Positions 1-8,592 are shown, counted from the first letter of the stretch. The stretch: DNA of 64,000 bases from Seleniivibrio sp. (GCF_021209385.1 NZ_JAJOIL010000029.1:1-64000); one strand, 5' to 3'. Notes: generated by a model from the letters alone, not told the origin. Numbers and translations: made by a program.

Positions 1-612
1 CGATTATCGCGGTTATATTGGGGTCTGTCGCCCTGTTGGCGGTTTTCGTCTCTGTTATACTGGGGGGCGATCCTCTCTTTGGGGACGGGGAGCCTGTGTA
101 TGCTGCTGGGGCTGTGCCTGTTTAACAGGTTCAGCAGATTCAGACTGAGCAGCAGGCTTGGCAGTTTCCTGAACTTCCGGTTTCACGGTTTTAACCTCTT
201 CCGCAGCGGGTGAAGAATTTGCAACAGTTTTCTCTTCAAAAGGAGCCTGCGCAACATCATCACGAGTAGTTTCTCTTATTTCGTCAACAGTACGAATTGT
301 ATTCTCAAGTTTTTTCTTTCTATCGATAAGCTCTTGTTTGGAAATCTTTCTGACTGCTTCATTATCTCCAGAACCCATTTTAACTTCTCTGGATTTAGGA
401 TATTTTTTATGGCGTTCCATAGCTTTTTTAAGCATCTCCTGTCTGCGGTCAAGATGCAGGTGTTTCGGGTCCAGCCCGAGCGACTTAACGGCGTCATCAG
501 ATATGGTGCCGTCGTCAGCCACGTTGTGTCCTGCTCCCTGTACGTTATTCAGAATCTCGTCTTCATTTTTTCCAAGTTTTTTCGCTACATCAGTCAGTTT
601 GATTCCAGACAT
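1..612 (-). CDS. infB: Translation initiation factor IF-2, N-terminal part (leaves window; apparent 1-base frameshift)
   Basis: IF-2 is the GTPase that places initiator tRNA on the ribosome. Only the N-terminal region is here; the G domains lie beyond base 1. The start shows the small IF2_N fold (MSGIKLTDVAKKLGK...), followed by a charged, then Pro/Gln-rich linker typical of long IF-2 proteins. The frame stops at 55-57 right after a six-G run (62-67, plus strand). Removing one G joins the frame to a linker that repeats DRPQYNRD, reading on to base 1. I therefore treat the stop as a sequence error in an essential gene. It follows ylxR by 14 bp, in the usual rimP-nusA-ylxR-infB order, and starts at ATG 612. 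Identity rests on the N-terminal domain plus this context. Confidence 0.9.
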
Positions 613-626
613 ATAATTTCACCTGT

Positions 627-848
627 TCAGCGGGTTCGTCTAAATTGGTTGCAAAGCAGTGATCTTGCCAGCTTCATTTTCTTCAGCCCGATATCTCTGC
701 ACTTTTCGTTATCGCAGACATAGGCTCCGCGCCCGTGCCTGCTCCCATTTGCATCCTCTTCGGGTTTATCGGAATAGACGAAGCGAACAAGCTCTGTTTT
801 TTCCTTTTTAATACCACAGGACACGCAGGTTCTAATGACCCTTTTCAT
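627..848 (-). CDS. ylxR: YlxR/RnpM family RNA-binding protein
   Basis: Small (73 aa) basic protein of the YlxR family, encoded between nusA and infB in most bacteria. In some firmicutes the protein binds RNase P RNA and modulates its activity (hence RnpM); the role in this organism is inferred. The sequence has the family's N-terminal RTCVSCG motif, a GRGAYVC motif near residue 40 and a further Cys in KCRD, with a Lys/Arg-rich C-terminus. The four cysteines (two CxxC-like pairs) may bind metal in this lineage. The ATG at 848 lies 6 bp after the nusA stop, so it is cotranscribed. Confidence 0.88.
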   Translation of the reverse strand: MKRVIRTCVSCGIKKEKTELVRFVYSDKPEEDANGSRHGRGAYVCDNEKCRDIGLKKMKLARSLLCNQFRRTR

Positions 849-854
849 GATCTT

Positions 855-2168
855 CTAATTTTCTTCTTGCTCCTCAGAATCCATATCTTCAAATTTACTT
901 GCAAGGAAGTCAATTGCGGCATTGATGATATTCACCGCTTCGTCCTCGCCTCTGCTTACCGCGTCAGCAACCTCATGAGGGCTGGCGTTTGACAGTTTTT
1001 CTATATCATCAAGCCCCGCTTCGATGAGCTTTGATACTTCATCGGCAGAGAGAACGGAAAGGTTCTCAAGGTTATATATTTCATAAAATTCTTTAAGTTC
1101 CTGTTCCTGATCCTGCATACGCTCTTTTCTGATTTCAGCGTATTCGGATTCTTTCAGGACATCAAGTCGCCATTCGGAGAGTTTAGCAGCCAGTCTTACG
1201 TTCTGACCTTTTTTACCGATTGCCAGTGAAAGCTGGTCGTCGGGAACCACTATCTCTATGGTGTCCTCGTCCTCAAAAACATTCGTGAGAACAACTTCCG
1301 CAGGGGAAATAGCGTTGCATACGAATTTGATGGGATCCGGAGACCATTCGATAACATCTATTTTTTCGCCTCTCAGCTCGTTACTGATGGCATTAATACG
1401 CACGCCTTTAAGACCGATACATGCACCAACGGGATCAATACTGCTGTTCATTGTGTAAACAGCCACTTTCGCTCTGTCGCCGGGTTCTCTGGACACAGCC
1501 TTAACGTCGATAATTCCTTCGTAAACTTCAGGGATCTCAACTTCAAACAGTTTCTTAAGGAACTGGGGATGTGTTCTGGAAAGGATAAGCTGAGGCCAGC
1601 CTTTCACTATTTTGATATCCAGAAGCAGCGCACGGACATAATCGCCGCGGTTATAGAAGTCGCCGCCGATCATCTCTCTCTTGGGGAGGATAGCTTCTGT
1701 TTTTCCAATATTTATAATAAGGTTGTCTCTGTCTGTCTTAAGCACGACACCGTTAACCACGTCGCCGACCCTGTCTTGGAACTGGTCGAGGACAACCTGT
1801 TTTTCAGCCTCGCGTATTTTTTCAAAAAGTTTCTGTTTAGCAACAAGGGCTGCCTGACGACCGAGTTCCTCAAGTGTTGTTGGAACCATGATAACGTCGC
1901 CGAGCTGCGCATTCTCTTTATACTGCTGAGCATCATCTATATATATCTCAGTCCATTTATCGTCAACACCTTCGCAAACCTCTTTAGGCAGCAGGATATC
2001 TATAATACCTTTGTCTATGTCAACTTCAACGTCGGGTTCGAGAAGTTTGCCGATCTTTCTTGCAACGGCAGCCAGAATAGCTTCTCTGAGAGCATCACAG
2101 AGAATATCTCTGGATATGCCTTTTTCTCTGCCCAGTTCATCGACAACTTTCGTCAGTTCCTTGCTCAT
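855..2168 (-). CDS. nusA: Transcription termination/antitermination factor NusA
   Basis: NusA binds RNA polymerase and nascent RNA and affects pausing, termination and antitermination. The 437-aa sequence shows the domains in order: N-terminal polymerase-binding domain (to about residue 125), S1 domain (about 133-190, [11 protein letters not shown]), KH1 (about 225-290, with GLKGVRI) and KH2 (about 305-345, [13 protein letters not shown]). It ends with one helix-hairpin-helix-like acidic region (about 375-425). Length is normal for a NusA with a single C-terminal repeat. Start ATG 2168 has GGAGG just upstream, and it lies 8 bp after rimP. Also likely to work with NusB, which is encoded at 15.4-15.9 kb. 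Confidence 0.97.
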   Translation of the reverse strand: MSKELTKVVDELGREKGISRDILCDALREAILAAVARKIGKLLEPDVEVDIDKGIIDILLPKEVCEGVDDKWTEIYIDDAQQYKENAQLGDVIMVPTTLEELGRQAALVAKQKLFEKIREAEKQVVLDQFQDRVGDVVNGVVLKTDRDNLIINIGKTEAILPKREMIGGDFYNRGDYVRALLLDIKIVKGWPQLILSRTHPQFLKKLFEVEIPEVYEGIIDVKAVSREPGDRAKVAVYTMNSSIDPVGACIGLKGVRINAISNELRGEKIDVIEWSPDPIKFVCNAISPAEVVLTNVFEDEDTIEIVVPDDQLSLAIGKKGQNVRLAAKLSEWRLDVLKESEYAEIRKERMQDQEQELKEFYEIYNLENLSVLSADEVSKLIEAGLDDIEKLSNASPHEVADAVSRGEDEAVNIINAAIDFLASKFEDMDSEEQEEN

Positions 2169-2176
2169 TAGTCCTC

Positions 2177-2662
2177 CTAAAACTCAATCTCCAGATTGGC
2201 CTTGGAAATATTTTCTATATTAAGTTTAAATGTCTTGTTTTCTTTTTCAACGAACAGATCGACAACGCCGTTTTCGGCATTTCTGATAACGCCTGTGTAG
2301 TTTGACCTACCTGATTCGTCTTTGCTTTTTGTAACTACTTTGCATTTGCGCCCGACAAACCTTTTAAACTCGGTTTCTGTTCGCAAAGGACGCAGAAGTC
2401 CGGGTGTGGAAACCTCAAGCATGTAGCTTTCATAAGGAATGAGAGTTTCGTCAGCATCCAGATATGCAGAGATAAGCTTGCTGATCTCGGAACAGTCTTC
2501 AATACATGTCCCCTTCTCATTGTCGATGGTGATTCTCAGTATTTTGCCGCCCGGTTCGCTTCTGAGTGTCATATCAAAAAGCTCGCAGCTTTTGTTTTGG
2601 ACGATAGATTTGACCTGTGGTCTTATCTTATCAAGAATTATTTTGCTAACAGGGTTCTTCAT
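2177..2662 (-). CDS. rimP: Ribosome maturation factor RimP
   Basis: RimP assists 30S subunit assembly. The 161-aa protein has the family's N-terminal alpha/beta domain with the YMLEVSTPGLLRPL motif at about residues 80-95, followed by a C-terminal SH3-like domain (RFVGRKCKVVT...). The frame is open 18 codons further upstream, but I place the start at ATG 2662. That start has GGAG 4 bases before it, and the family sequence begins about there; the longer version would run into the terminator hairpin at 2692-2717. It heads the rimP-nusA-ylxR-infB operon. Confidence 0.94.
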   Translation of the reverse strand: MKNPVSKIILDKIRPQVKSIVQNKSCELFDMTLRSEPGGKILRITIDNEKGTCIEDCSEISKLISAYLDADETLIPYESYMLEVSTPGLLRPLRTETEFKRFVGRKCKVVTKSKDESGRSNYTGVIRNAENGVVDLFVEKENKTFKLNIENISKANLEIEF

Positions 2663-2691
2663 CTGTCTCCGAATAGCTGTGTATACCACAC

Positions 2692-2717
2692 AAAAAAATT
2701 GGCGGGCTATGCCCACC
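2692..2717 (-). terminator. Rho-independent terminator upstream of rimP (possible leader attenuator)
   Basis: On the minus strand a 7-bp GC-rich stem (GGTGGGC with GCCCGCC, one G-U pair, 3-base loop) is followed by AA and seven T. It ends only 30 bases before the rimP ATG. It may end transcripts from the upstream PHP gene. Because little room remains for a promoter between it and rimP, it may instead be a conditional terminator in the rimP leader. Confidence 0.72.
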
Positions 2718-2788
2718 TGAGGTTGTTTCTAGCACACGACTGGTTAAATAGCAAGCACTTTATTTCAAAATGCCCGATTAAAGCGGTT

Positions 2789-3694
2789 TCAGATAAAATA
2801 GAAACCATATTTAAGGTCAACCACTCTTTCGATGAATCCGTCCACGAACGTCGGGTCTGTGCATCCGTGCCCGCCGATGTGGATACCGGGTTTTATGCGT
2901 TCCCCATGGAAATCGCTTCCGGCTGTTACAAGCAGGTTGTGCTTTTTCGCCGTATCCAGATATTTCTGCACCTGTTCAGGAGTGTGATATGTACTGTATG
3001 CTTCAATACCGGCTATTCCGTCGGTGATGAGTTCTTCGATATCCCTGTCTTTATAAAGTCCGGGGTGAGCAATGCAGAGAACAGCGTTGTCCTTCAGCTT
3101 TTCTATGGTGTCGTAATAATCCAGCATACGAACGTCCACCCATGCCTTTCCGCCTTTAAAGAAATAGTCGAAATAGAAATTAGTAAACGGTGATATTGAC
3201 TTTTCGCCTTCAAGATAATCTTTGAGCGCTTCCCTGTTTTCGGGGTGTTTTGAAAGCACAGTAAGAAACGTTACACCCGAGGGGGTCTTTCCGCCCGCTG
3301 CCTTCATAAGCTCTGCATATTCGATATTGAATCCCATATCCTGAAGCCTTTCCACACGCATCTGAGTCTGTAGGTCTCGGTTCTGCTTAAATATCTCAAG
3401 AACCCCGAGAAGTGCATGACAGCCCTCGTTAAAGCCATATGCGCAAACGTGTATCTCTCTGTCACCGTGGTATGTGGAAAGCTCCACTCCGTTGATGAAC
3501 ATGGTCTCGGAACCATACCGTCCCTTGTTCCATTTCATCTCGTTACAGGCTGTCAAAGTGTTGTGGTCGGTTATGGAAAATGTGCTTATTCCCCTTGTGC
3601 GAACAACAGTCAGTATCTGCGCAGGGGTAAGAACACCATCGGAGCTGTGGCAGGAATGTATATGCAGATCGAAACTGCCCACAGAATATTCCAA
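2789..3694 (-). CDS. PHP-domain phosphoesterase, RNase AM (YciV)-like
   Basis: A 301-aa PHP-superfamily metal-dependent phosphoesterase. N-terminal HIHSCHSSDG (residues 11-20) supplies the first metal ligands. ITDHNT (about 42-47), a glutamate in GVELST (about 70), CIAHPG (about 207) and AGSDFHG (about 258-264) are the other signature motifs. Length and the large insert between the second and third motifs resemble the YciV group, which trims 5' ends of rRNA or degrades nucleoside 3',5'-bisphosphates; which of these it does is not decidable here. I choose the TTG at 3694 because a strong GGAGGT lies 6-7 bases upstream. It follows iorB by 22 bp. Confidence 0.8.
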   Translation of the reverse strand: MEYSVGSFDLHIHSCHSSDGVLTPAQILTVVRTRGISTFSITDHNTLTACNEMKWNKGRYGSETMFINGVELSTYHGDREIHVCAYGFNEGCHALLGVLEIFKQNRDLQTQMRVERLQDMGFNIEYAELMKAAGGKTPSGVTFLTVLSKHPENREALKDYLEGEKSISPFTNFYFDYFFKGGKAWVDVRMLDYYDTIEKLKDNAVLCIAHPGLYKDRDIEELITDGIAGIEAYSTYHTPEQVQKYLDTAKKHNLLVTAGSDFHGERIKPGIHIGGHGCTDPTFVDGFIERVVDLKYGFYFI

Positions 3695-3716
3695 ACCACA
3701 CCTCCGTCAGTAATTT

Positions 3717-4286
3717 TTAATAGTTAAATCCTGTGTCAAATGCCTTAAGGTTCAGTTCGATGGTTTTCGGAGGAACGCGGTCTTTAACTGCCTGTTCCCA
3801 TACCTCTTTTGCGAAAGGAACCGATTTCGCCAGAATACCCAGAACCACCATGCCGGCAATCTTCTGATTGCCAAGCTCTATCGCCTTGGATATGGCGTCA
3901 ATTTCGTACACTTTGCTGAATTTCGATTTAACAGAATCAACCTTGCTCTGCGGGTATTCCGCCGCACCATCCGCCACAGAGGGAGGAAGAATCATCTGTG
4001 TATTAAGAATAAGCGTTGTGTTGTCCGAAATATATTCAGAATATCTTAAAAATTCCATTCTTTCAAACGAAACTACAATATCTGCACTTTTGAGTGGGAT
4101 GGTCGGCGAATCAACCGTTTCGCCTATGCGTATGTGGGTAACAACACTGCCGCCCCTTTGCGCCATACCGTGAATCTCGCTTTTTTTAACGTCGTATCCC
4201 GCTGCCAGTGCAACATCACACACGATGTTGCTGGAAAGGACGGTACCCTGTCCGCCCACGCCTACCATAAGTATATCCAGTTTCAT
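3717..4286 (-). CDS. iorB: Indolepyruvate:ferredoxin oxidoreductase, beta subunit
   Basis: The gamma-domain-like partner of IorA. The complex oxidatively decarboxylates arylpyruvates (from Trp, Phe, Tyr) to acyl-CoA and reduces ferredoxin; it is cytoplasmic and found in anaerobes. The 189-aa protein opens with GVGGQGTVLSSN and shows EIHGMAQRGGSVVTHIRIG, both hallmarks of this family. ATG 4286 overlaps the iorA stop by one base (TGATG) and sits 6 bases from GGAG; an ATG one codon earlier is too close to it. Tight coupling with iorA supports equal expression. Confidence 0.93.
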   Translation of the reverse strand: MKLDILMVGVGGQGTVLSSNIVCDVALAAGYDVKKSEIHGMAQRGGSVVTHIRIGETVDSPTIPLKSADIVVSFERMEFLRYSEYISDNTTLILNTQMILPPSVADGAAEYPQSKVDSVKSKFSKVYEIDAISKAIELGNQKIAGMVVLGILAKSVPFAKEVWEQAVKDRVPPKTIELNLKAFDTGFNY

Positions 4287-6022
4287 CATTTGCTCCTTTG
4301 CTCAATAGCGCCGAATTTGCATACTTTTATGCAGAGATGGCATCCTGTGCAGAGGTTTTCGTCGATAAGCGCTATGCGTTTTGAAGCGTTCCAGGCTATC
4401 GCTGGGCAGCCGAGCTTAGTGCATACGCGGCACCCGCTGCATTTGTCCTCGTGTATGAAATAAGGTTCTTCAATGACTGTTCTGTCAGCGAAGATGCAAG
4501 GTTTGTTCGTGATGATAACGCTGGGTTCAGGCTTTGATGTCTCCTCTTTGAGCACTTCCATTGCGTTTGCGACATCAAACGGGTCGATAACACGGATATT
4601 CTCCTCTTTAACACCGACTGCCTTGCAGATAGCCGCAAAGTCTATCTTAGGCATGGGGTTGCCGTGGATATCCTTTCCTGAGCCTGCGTTGGGCTGGTGT
4701 CCGGTCATGCCGGTGATGGTGTTGTCGAGGATTACCACAGTTGAGTGACCCTGATTGTAAACAGTGTTCACCAGCGAGTTTATACCTGTGTGCAGAAAAG
4801 TGGAGTCGCCTATAACGGCAACGGATTTTTTGGACATATCGTCAGTAGCTTTGTCCAGACCGTGCGCCATGCCGATACTTGCACCCATACAGACTGTCGT
4901 GTTGATAGCCTGAAGGGGCGGAAGAAGACCGAGAGTGTAACAGCCGATGTCGCCAGTTACAAAAAGTTTCAGTCTGCTGATGGCATAAAAAATGCCTCTG
5001 TGGGAACAGCCGGGACACATATTTGGCGGACGGAAAGGAAGTGTTGTATCGACGTCAGCCTCAACAGGCAGGAGCCCGAAGAGTTCGCGGACAGCGTCAA
5101 CTGAAAGCTCACCGCAAAGGTCTCTGTCGAGAGGTTCAACCGCAATACCTTCCGCCTTTATCTCGGTTTCATAAAATTTATCAAGCTCTTCAACCACATA
5201 CATTTTATCAACTGACGCAGCGAATTCTGCTATTTTCTTCATGGGAAGCGGCCAGGCGAGGTCAAGTTTAAGTGTTGAAGCTTCGGGCATCGCCTCTCTT
5301 ACATAAGTGTAAGCAACACCTGAGCATACAACACCTATCTTCTTGTCTCTCATGGTTATTTTATTATATTTATCGCCTTCGGCAAGCTCTTTGAGAAGTT
5401 CGAGCCTGTTCTCCACAAACCTGTGTTTCTTCCTTGCGTTTGCAGGAATCATAACCCATTTGGCGATATTGTTTTCAGGTGCAAATTTTGGTGCCTCAAC
5501 TCTGTCTTCAAGTTCAACTATTGTCTGAACATGGGAAATTCTTGTGGTTGAGCGCACAAGTACGGGCGTACAGTATTCTTCGGACAGCGCGAATCCGTCT
5601 TTTGTAAACTGTTTGGCCTCCTGGCTGTCGCAGGGTTCAAACATCGGCACCTTGCCGAAACGGGCAAAATGTCTACTGTCCTGCTCGTTCTGAGAGCTGT
5701 ACATGTTGGGGTCATCTGCGACTATCACAACGAGACCTGCGTTAACCCCTGTGTATGAAAGGGTCATAAGCGGGTCGGCTGCAACGTTAAGCCCGACGTG
5801 TTTCATGCAGGACATAGCTCTTTTTCCGCCGAGGCTCGCGCCTATGGCAACCTCAAGACCGACTTTTTCGTTTGTCGCCCATTCGGTATATATCTCTTTA
5901 TAGTGTGCAACGTTCTCAGTTATCTCAGTGCTGGGTGTTCCGGGATAAGAACTGACAACACCCACGCCCGCTTCGTATGCTGCGCGGGCAAAAGCCTCAT
6001 TACCGCTTAAAACCTTCTTCAT
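4286..6022 (-). CDS. iorA: Indolepyruvate:ferredoxin oxidoreductase, alpha subunit
   Basis: Catalytic TPP-dependent subunit of IOR, with a two-cluster ferredoxin domain. Visible regions: pyrimidine-binding domain at the N-terminus (VVSSYPGTPSTEI, about residues 22-34); CPGCSHRG at about 340; the TPP/Mg site GDIGCY and GDSTFLHTG followed by NxxTGMTGHQ; and two C-terminal CxxCxxC type motifs (CSGCRVCTKLGCP and CTGCHLCIKVCK) for two [4Fe-4S] clusters. At 578 aa it is close to the usual size. The start ATG 6022 overlaps the upstream stop (TGATG) with GGTGG before it; four upstream codons are also open. It forms an operon with iorB and supports amino-acid catabolism or arylpyruvate interconversion. 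Confidence 0.95.
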   Translation of the reverse strand: MKKVLSGNEAFARAAYEAGVGVVSSYPGTPSTEITENVAHYKEIYTEWATNEKVGLEVAIGASLGGKRAMSCMKHVGLNVAADPLMTLSYTGVNAGLVVIVADDPNMYSSQNEQDSRHFARFGKVPMFEPCDSQEAKQFTKDGFALSEEYCTPVLVRSTTRISHVQTIVELEDRVEAPKFAPENNIAKWVMIPANARKKHRFVENRLELLKELAEGDKYNKITMRDKKIGVVCSGVAYTYVREAMPEASTLKLDLAWPLPMKKIAEFAASVDKMYVVEELDKFYETEIKAEGIAVEPLDRDLCGELSVDAVRELFGLLPVEADVDTTLPFRPPNMCPGCSHRGIFYAISRLKLFVTGDIGCYTLGLLPPLQAINTTVCMGASIGMAHGLDKATDDMSKKSVAVIGDSTFLHTGINSLVNTVYNQGHSTVVILDNTITGMTGHQPNAGSGKDIHGNPMPKIDFAAICKAVGVKEENIRVIDPFDVANAMEVLKEETSKPEPSVIITNKPCIFADRTVIEEPYFIHEDKCSGCRVCTKLGCPAIAWNASKRIALIDENLCTGCHLCIKVCKFGAIEQRSK

Positions 6023-6600
6023 CAGCCATTCCACCTTTTAAGCTGTTTAAGAAGTTCGCTTTCGGGGTACGCAGTTTCAAACTCTTTCATCAGTTTTTCT
6101 TTGTCTGCGCCGTTGGCTGCAAGGCAAGCTCTGTAATACCATACGGAACCGAGTTTACCGGAATTTATATAGGCTTTCGGGTCAACGCCCTGACCTTCGA
6201 TATCCGCTTTAAGGCTGTCGGCAAGTTCTTTCATCTCACCGCCTGATTTTGCCAGCATTTCGTCAGCGGCTTTGATATTTTTACCCTGAACATACATCTC
6301 TGCTGAGCGCAGACTTATGTAGTCGGATGCATTTTTGAATTCTGATGCAGATTTGCTGTATTCAGCAACTTTTGAAGCTTCGTAGTTGTTCATTATAGCG
6401 GTAAGCTCAAGCATACCGACCTTGTTAACCAGCATAGTATCTTTGGATTTGTTCATTTTTGTGAACGTATAACCAAGCACAAACAGAACAAGAAGGGCAA
6501 CAAGCCCGATAACCATCTTCTTAAGGTTTCTCGCTAAAAAATGCTCAACCTTATCAATAGGTTCTTCTTCGATGTCAATAACAGATTTTCTCTTGCTCAC
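6022..6600 (-). CDS. Single-pass membrane protein with helical repeat-like C-terminal domain, function unknown
   Basis: I do not recognise a named family with certainty. The 192-aa protein has a charged cytoplasmic N-terminus (about 27 residues), one transmembrane helix (about 29-47, MVIGLVALLVLFVLGY), then an Ala/Lys/Glu-rich alpha-helical region with a shape like TPR-type YfgM proteins, ending WYYRACLAANGA...ESELLKQLKRW. YfgM-like anchored TPR proteins act in periplasmic quality control; this is only a resemblance. It starts at GTG 6600, which overlaps the upstream PHP gene stop (GTGA) with GGAGG 7 bases away, and its own stop overlaps iorA. Cotranscription with iorAB may reflect operon position rather than shared function. 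Confidence 0.7.
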   Translation of the reverse strand: MSKRKSVIDIEEEPIDKVEHFLARNLKKMVIGLVALLVLFVLGYTFTKMNKSKDTMLVNKVGMLELTAIMNNYEASKVAEYSKSASEFKNASDYISLRSAEMYVQGKNIKAADEMLAKSGGEMKELADSLKADIEGQGVDPKAYINSGKLGSVWYYRACLAANGADKEKLMKEFETAYPESELLKQLKRWNG

Positions 6601-7265
6601 TTTCTTCCTCCGTAAAGTCTGTCAAAAAGAACTTTATTATTATTAATTACTTTCTCAACCTGATCATTATTAAGCCCTGCTCCGGCGAGAATCCTTTTCG
6701 CCTGTTCAAAGCTGACCCTATCGCCGGGTGCATGGTAATCGTTATTTATAACAAGCTCTCCGCCAAGCTCCAGCACTGTTTTTGCAACGTGACCGTTGGT
6801 GATGCTGTGTCCTTTGCGGGTTGATATCTCAAAGAAAACTCCGTTAGATATACCTTTTTTTACAACATCTTCTGTTATAAGCCCCGGATGCGCAAGGATA
6901 TCCACACCTGCCTCAACAGCGGCAAGATTTGTACCCTCTTCCACAGGTTCGACGATGGTTTCACCGTGTACCACGATGATATCAGCGCCCGCTTTGCGCG
7001 CCTTGACCGTAAGCTCGCCTATTCTCTCTGGGCTGACGTGGGTCAGCTCAAGACCGATTATGACCTTGAAATCGTCGCCGTTAGCGTTCACCTGTTCTTT
7101 GAAACGGAGCTGATTCTCCAAAATCAAAAGATAGTTGGACTCGTCAGCATGGTCTGTCAGAGCCATGCCGCCATAACCGTCGGTTTTTGCCCTGCGTACC
7201 GATTCTGCGGGGATAAGCGCTCCGTCGCTGAACGTGGTGTGTGTGTGCAGGTCATATAATTTCAT
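6597..7265 (-). CDS. PHP-domain histidinol-phosphatase-like protein
   Basis: A 222-aa compact PHP-domain hydrolase. Metal-binding motifs are DLHTHTTFSDG (residues 5-15), ALTDHAD (about 35-41), IGLELTH (about 70), VVHGE (about 98-102), AHPG (about 125) and NNDYHAPGD (about 173). This layout is that of short PHP phosphatases annotated as histidinol phosphatase or PHP family; no his operon is near, so the substrate is open. ATG 7265 follows the LOG-family gene stop by 1 bp, placing it in the same operon. Confidence 0.82.
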   Translation of the reverse strand: MKLYDLHTHTTFSDGALIPAESVRRAKTDGYGGMALTDHADESNYLLILENQLRFKEQVNANGDDFKVIIGLELTHVSPERIGELTVKARKAGADIIVVHGETIVEPVEEGTNLAAVEAGVDILAHPGLITEDVVKKGISNGVFFEISTRKGHSITNGHVAKTVLELGGELVINNDYHAPGDRVSFEQAKRILAGAGLNNDQVEKVINNNKVLFDRLYGGRK

Positions 7266-7266
7266 G

Positions 7267-7950
7267 CTACACCGTCCTGTTTGTATCCAGAAACTGTCTT
7301 ACTATTGTTATAACTTCATCAGGGGTATCCACAAGCTGGATATACTGAAGATCCTGCTTTTTAATGAAGCCGTTCTCAAGCATAGAGTTTTTCAGCCAGT
7401 CCAGAAGTCCGCCCCAGTATTCGGTACCGACGAGTATCATTGGGAAAGGTATTATCTTTCCTGTCTGAATGAGGGTAATCGCCTCAAAAAGTTCGTCCAT
7501 GGTGCCGAACCCGCCGGGAAGAATTATAAACGCATTGGCGTATTTAACCAGCATTACTTTTCTTACAAAAAAATAGTCGAAAGTCACTGACTTTTTTACA
7601 TAAGGATTGATTTTCTGTTCAAACGGAAGTTCTATATTAAGCCCTATGGACTGCCCTCCAGCCTCGAAAGCGCCTCTGTTCGCCGCCTCCATAACGCCGG
7701 GACCGCCGCCTGTTACAACGCTGATGCCTTCTGCGGCAAGTTTTCTGCCTATCTCTCTGGCAAGCTCGTATTTTGCGTCGCCCTCTTTCACCCTTGCGGA
7801 ACCGAAAACAGTTACAGCAGGGTCAATTCCGGAAAGTTTTTCAAATCCCTCTACAAATTCGGCGAGAATTTTGAAGATACGCCAGGTGTCACCCACCTTC
7901 ATATCATCAATTAAATACTGCATTCCGCCGATATCATTACAATCTTTCAT
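7267..7950 (-). CDS. LOG-family protein (TIGR00730), putative nucleoside-5'-monophosphate phosphoribohydrolase
   Basis: A Rossmann-fold protein of the lysine-decarboxylase-like/LOG family. Members release free base from (cytokinin or purine) nucleotide monophosphates. The signature GGGPGVMEAANRGA (about residue 65-78) and PGGFGTMDELFE (about 145-156) are both intact. The open frame runs 53 codons further upstream but that part is AT-rich and unlike the family; I start at ATG 7950, giving 227 aa. Upstream on the minus strand a good -10 (TATACT at 8058-8063) lies in the divergent region shared with marR, with only a weak -35. Confidence 0.85.
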   Translation of the reverse strand: MKDCNDIGGMQYLIDDMKVGDTWRIFKILAEFVEGFEKLSGIDPAVTVFGSARVKEGDAKYELAREIGRKLAAEGISVVTGGGPGVMEAANRGAFEAGGQSIGLNIELPFEQKINPYVKKSVTFDYFFVRKVMLVKYANAFIILPGGFGTMDELFEAITLIQTGKIIPFPMILVGTEYWGGLLDWLKNSMLENGFIKKQDLQYIQLVDTPDEVITIVRQFLDTNRTV

Positions 7951-8091
7951 AAACACCATCCATTGCAGGAAACAATTAAAATACACAAAATACGTTCTGT
8001 TTTCAATTGAATATTGAAAAGCACCGTAATGTTTGCGATGCAAATAGTAAAAGAAATAGTATAAATTTATTTTATTGACACAACTAATCTG

Positions 8092-8120
8092 TTGACAAAA
8101 ACCAAACACATCTCTAATGT
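8092..8120 (+). promoter_or_regulatory. Promoter of the MarR-family gene (implies leaderless mRNA)
   Basis: TTGACA at 8092-8097, a 17-base spacer and TAATGT at 8115-8120 make a near-consensus sigma-70 promoter. The start codon ATG begins at 8127, six bases after the -10, where transcription would be expected to start. No Shine-Dalgarno sequence precedes the ATG. A second TTGACA lies at 8075-8080, and CAAC-TAATCT-GTTG between the two copies could be part of an operator. Confidence 0.7.
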
Positions 8121-8126
8121 ACCACT

Positions 8127-8564
8127 ATGTTAGGACTTGACGATACACTCACATTTCTGATCAACAGGGCTTCAACACTTGCCAGACAAGAGTTTGAAGG
8201 CAGACTTCGTAAGTTTGACCTCACTCCGGCACAGTGGGCGGTTCTCATTCGCCTTTCCGAACAGGACGGGCTTAATATGACCGAACTGGGGCACCTTCTT
8301 TATTTTGACAAACCCACAACAACCGGAGTTGTCAACCGTCTCGTGAAGAAAAAATATGTCAAAAAGGTTAAAAACCGTAAAGACCGCAGGGTTACGCATG
8401 TTTTTATCACGGATGCAGGAAAAGATGCTCTCATTCCCGTTGAACCGATCATAAACTTCTACTCAGAGAACTTTCTTAAAGATATCTCCGAAGAAGAATA
8501 TGAAACGGCTAAAAATGTGCTTAAAACACTCATAAGAAATATCAAAGCTGTAGAAAACTATTAA
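8127..8564 (+). CDS. MarR-family transcriptional regulator
   Basis: A 145-aa winged-helix regulator of the MarR family, which usually acts as a homodimeric repressor released by phenolic or redox ligands. The N-terminal dimerisation helix is followed by the DNA-binding part: LTPAQWAVLIRLSEQDGLN (about residues 31-50), the recognition helix region DKPTTTGVVNRLVKK (about 63-77) and the wing KNRKDRRVTHVFITDAG (about 82-98) with the typical D-R pair. Together with the TolC-type gene 107 bp downstream it forms a plausible regulator-efflux pair, which is inference. The intergenic repeats upstream suggest autoregulation. Confidence 0.9.
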   Translation: MLGLDDTLTFLINRASTLARQEFEGRLRKFDLTPAQWAVLIRLSEQDGLNMTELGHLLYFDKPTTTGVVNRLVKKKYVKKVKNRKDRRVTHVFITDAGKDALIPVEPIINFYSENFLKDISEEEYETAKNVLKTLIRNIKAVENY

Positions 8565-8592
8565 TATCCGGTGTTCAATCGGATTAAATATG

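Noticed and set aside
2597-3193. 198-codon plus-strand frame spanning the rimP upstream region
   Set aside because: It runs across the terminator and over the PHP gene without a recognisable domain or ribosome-binding site.
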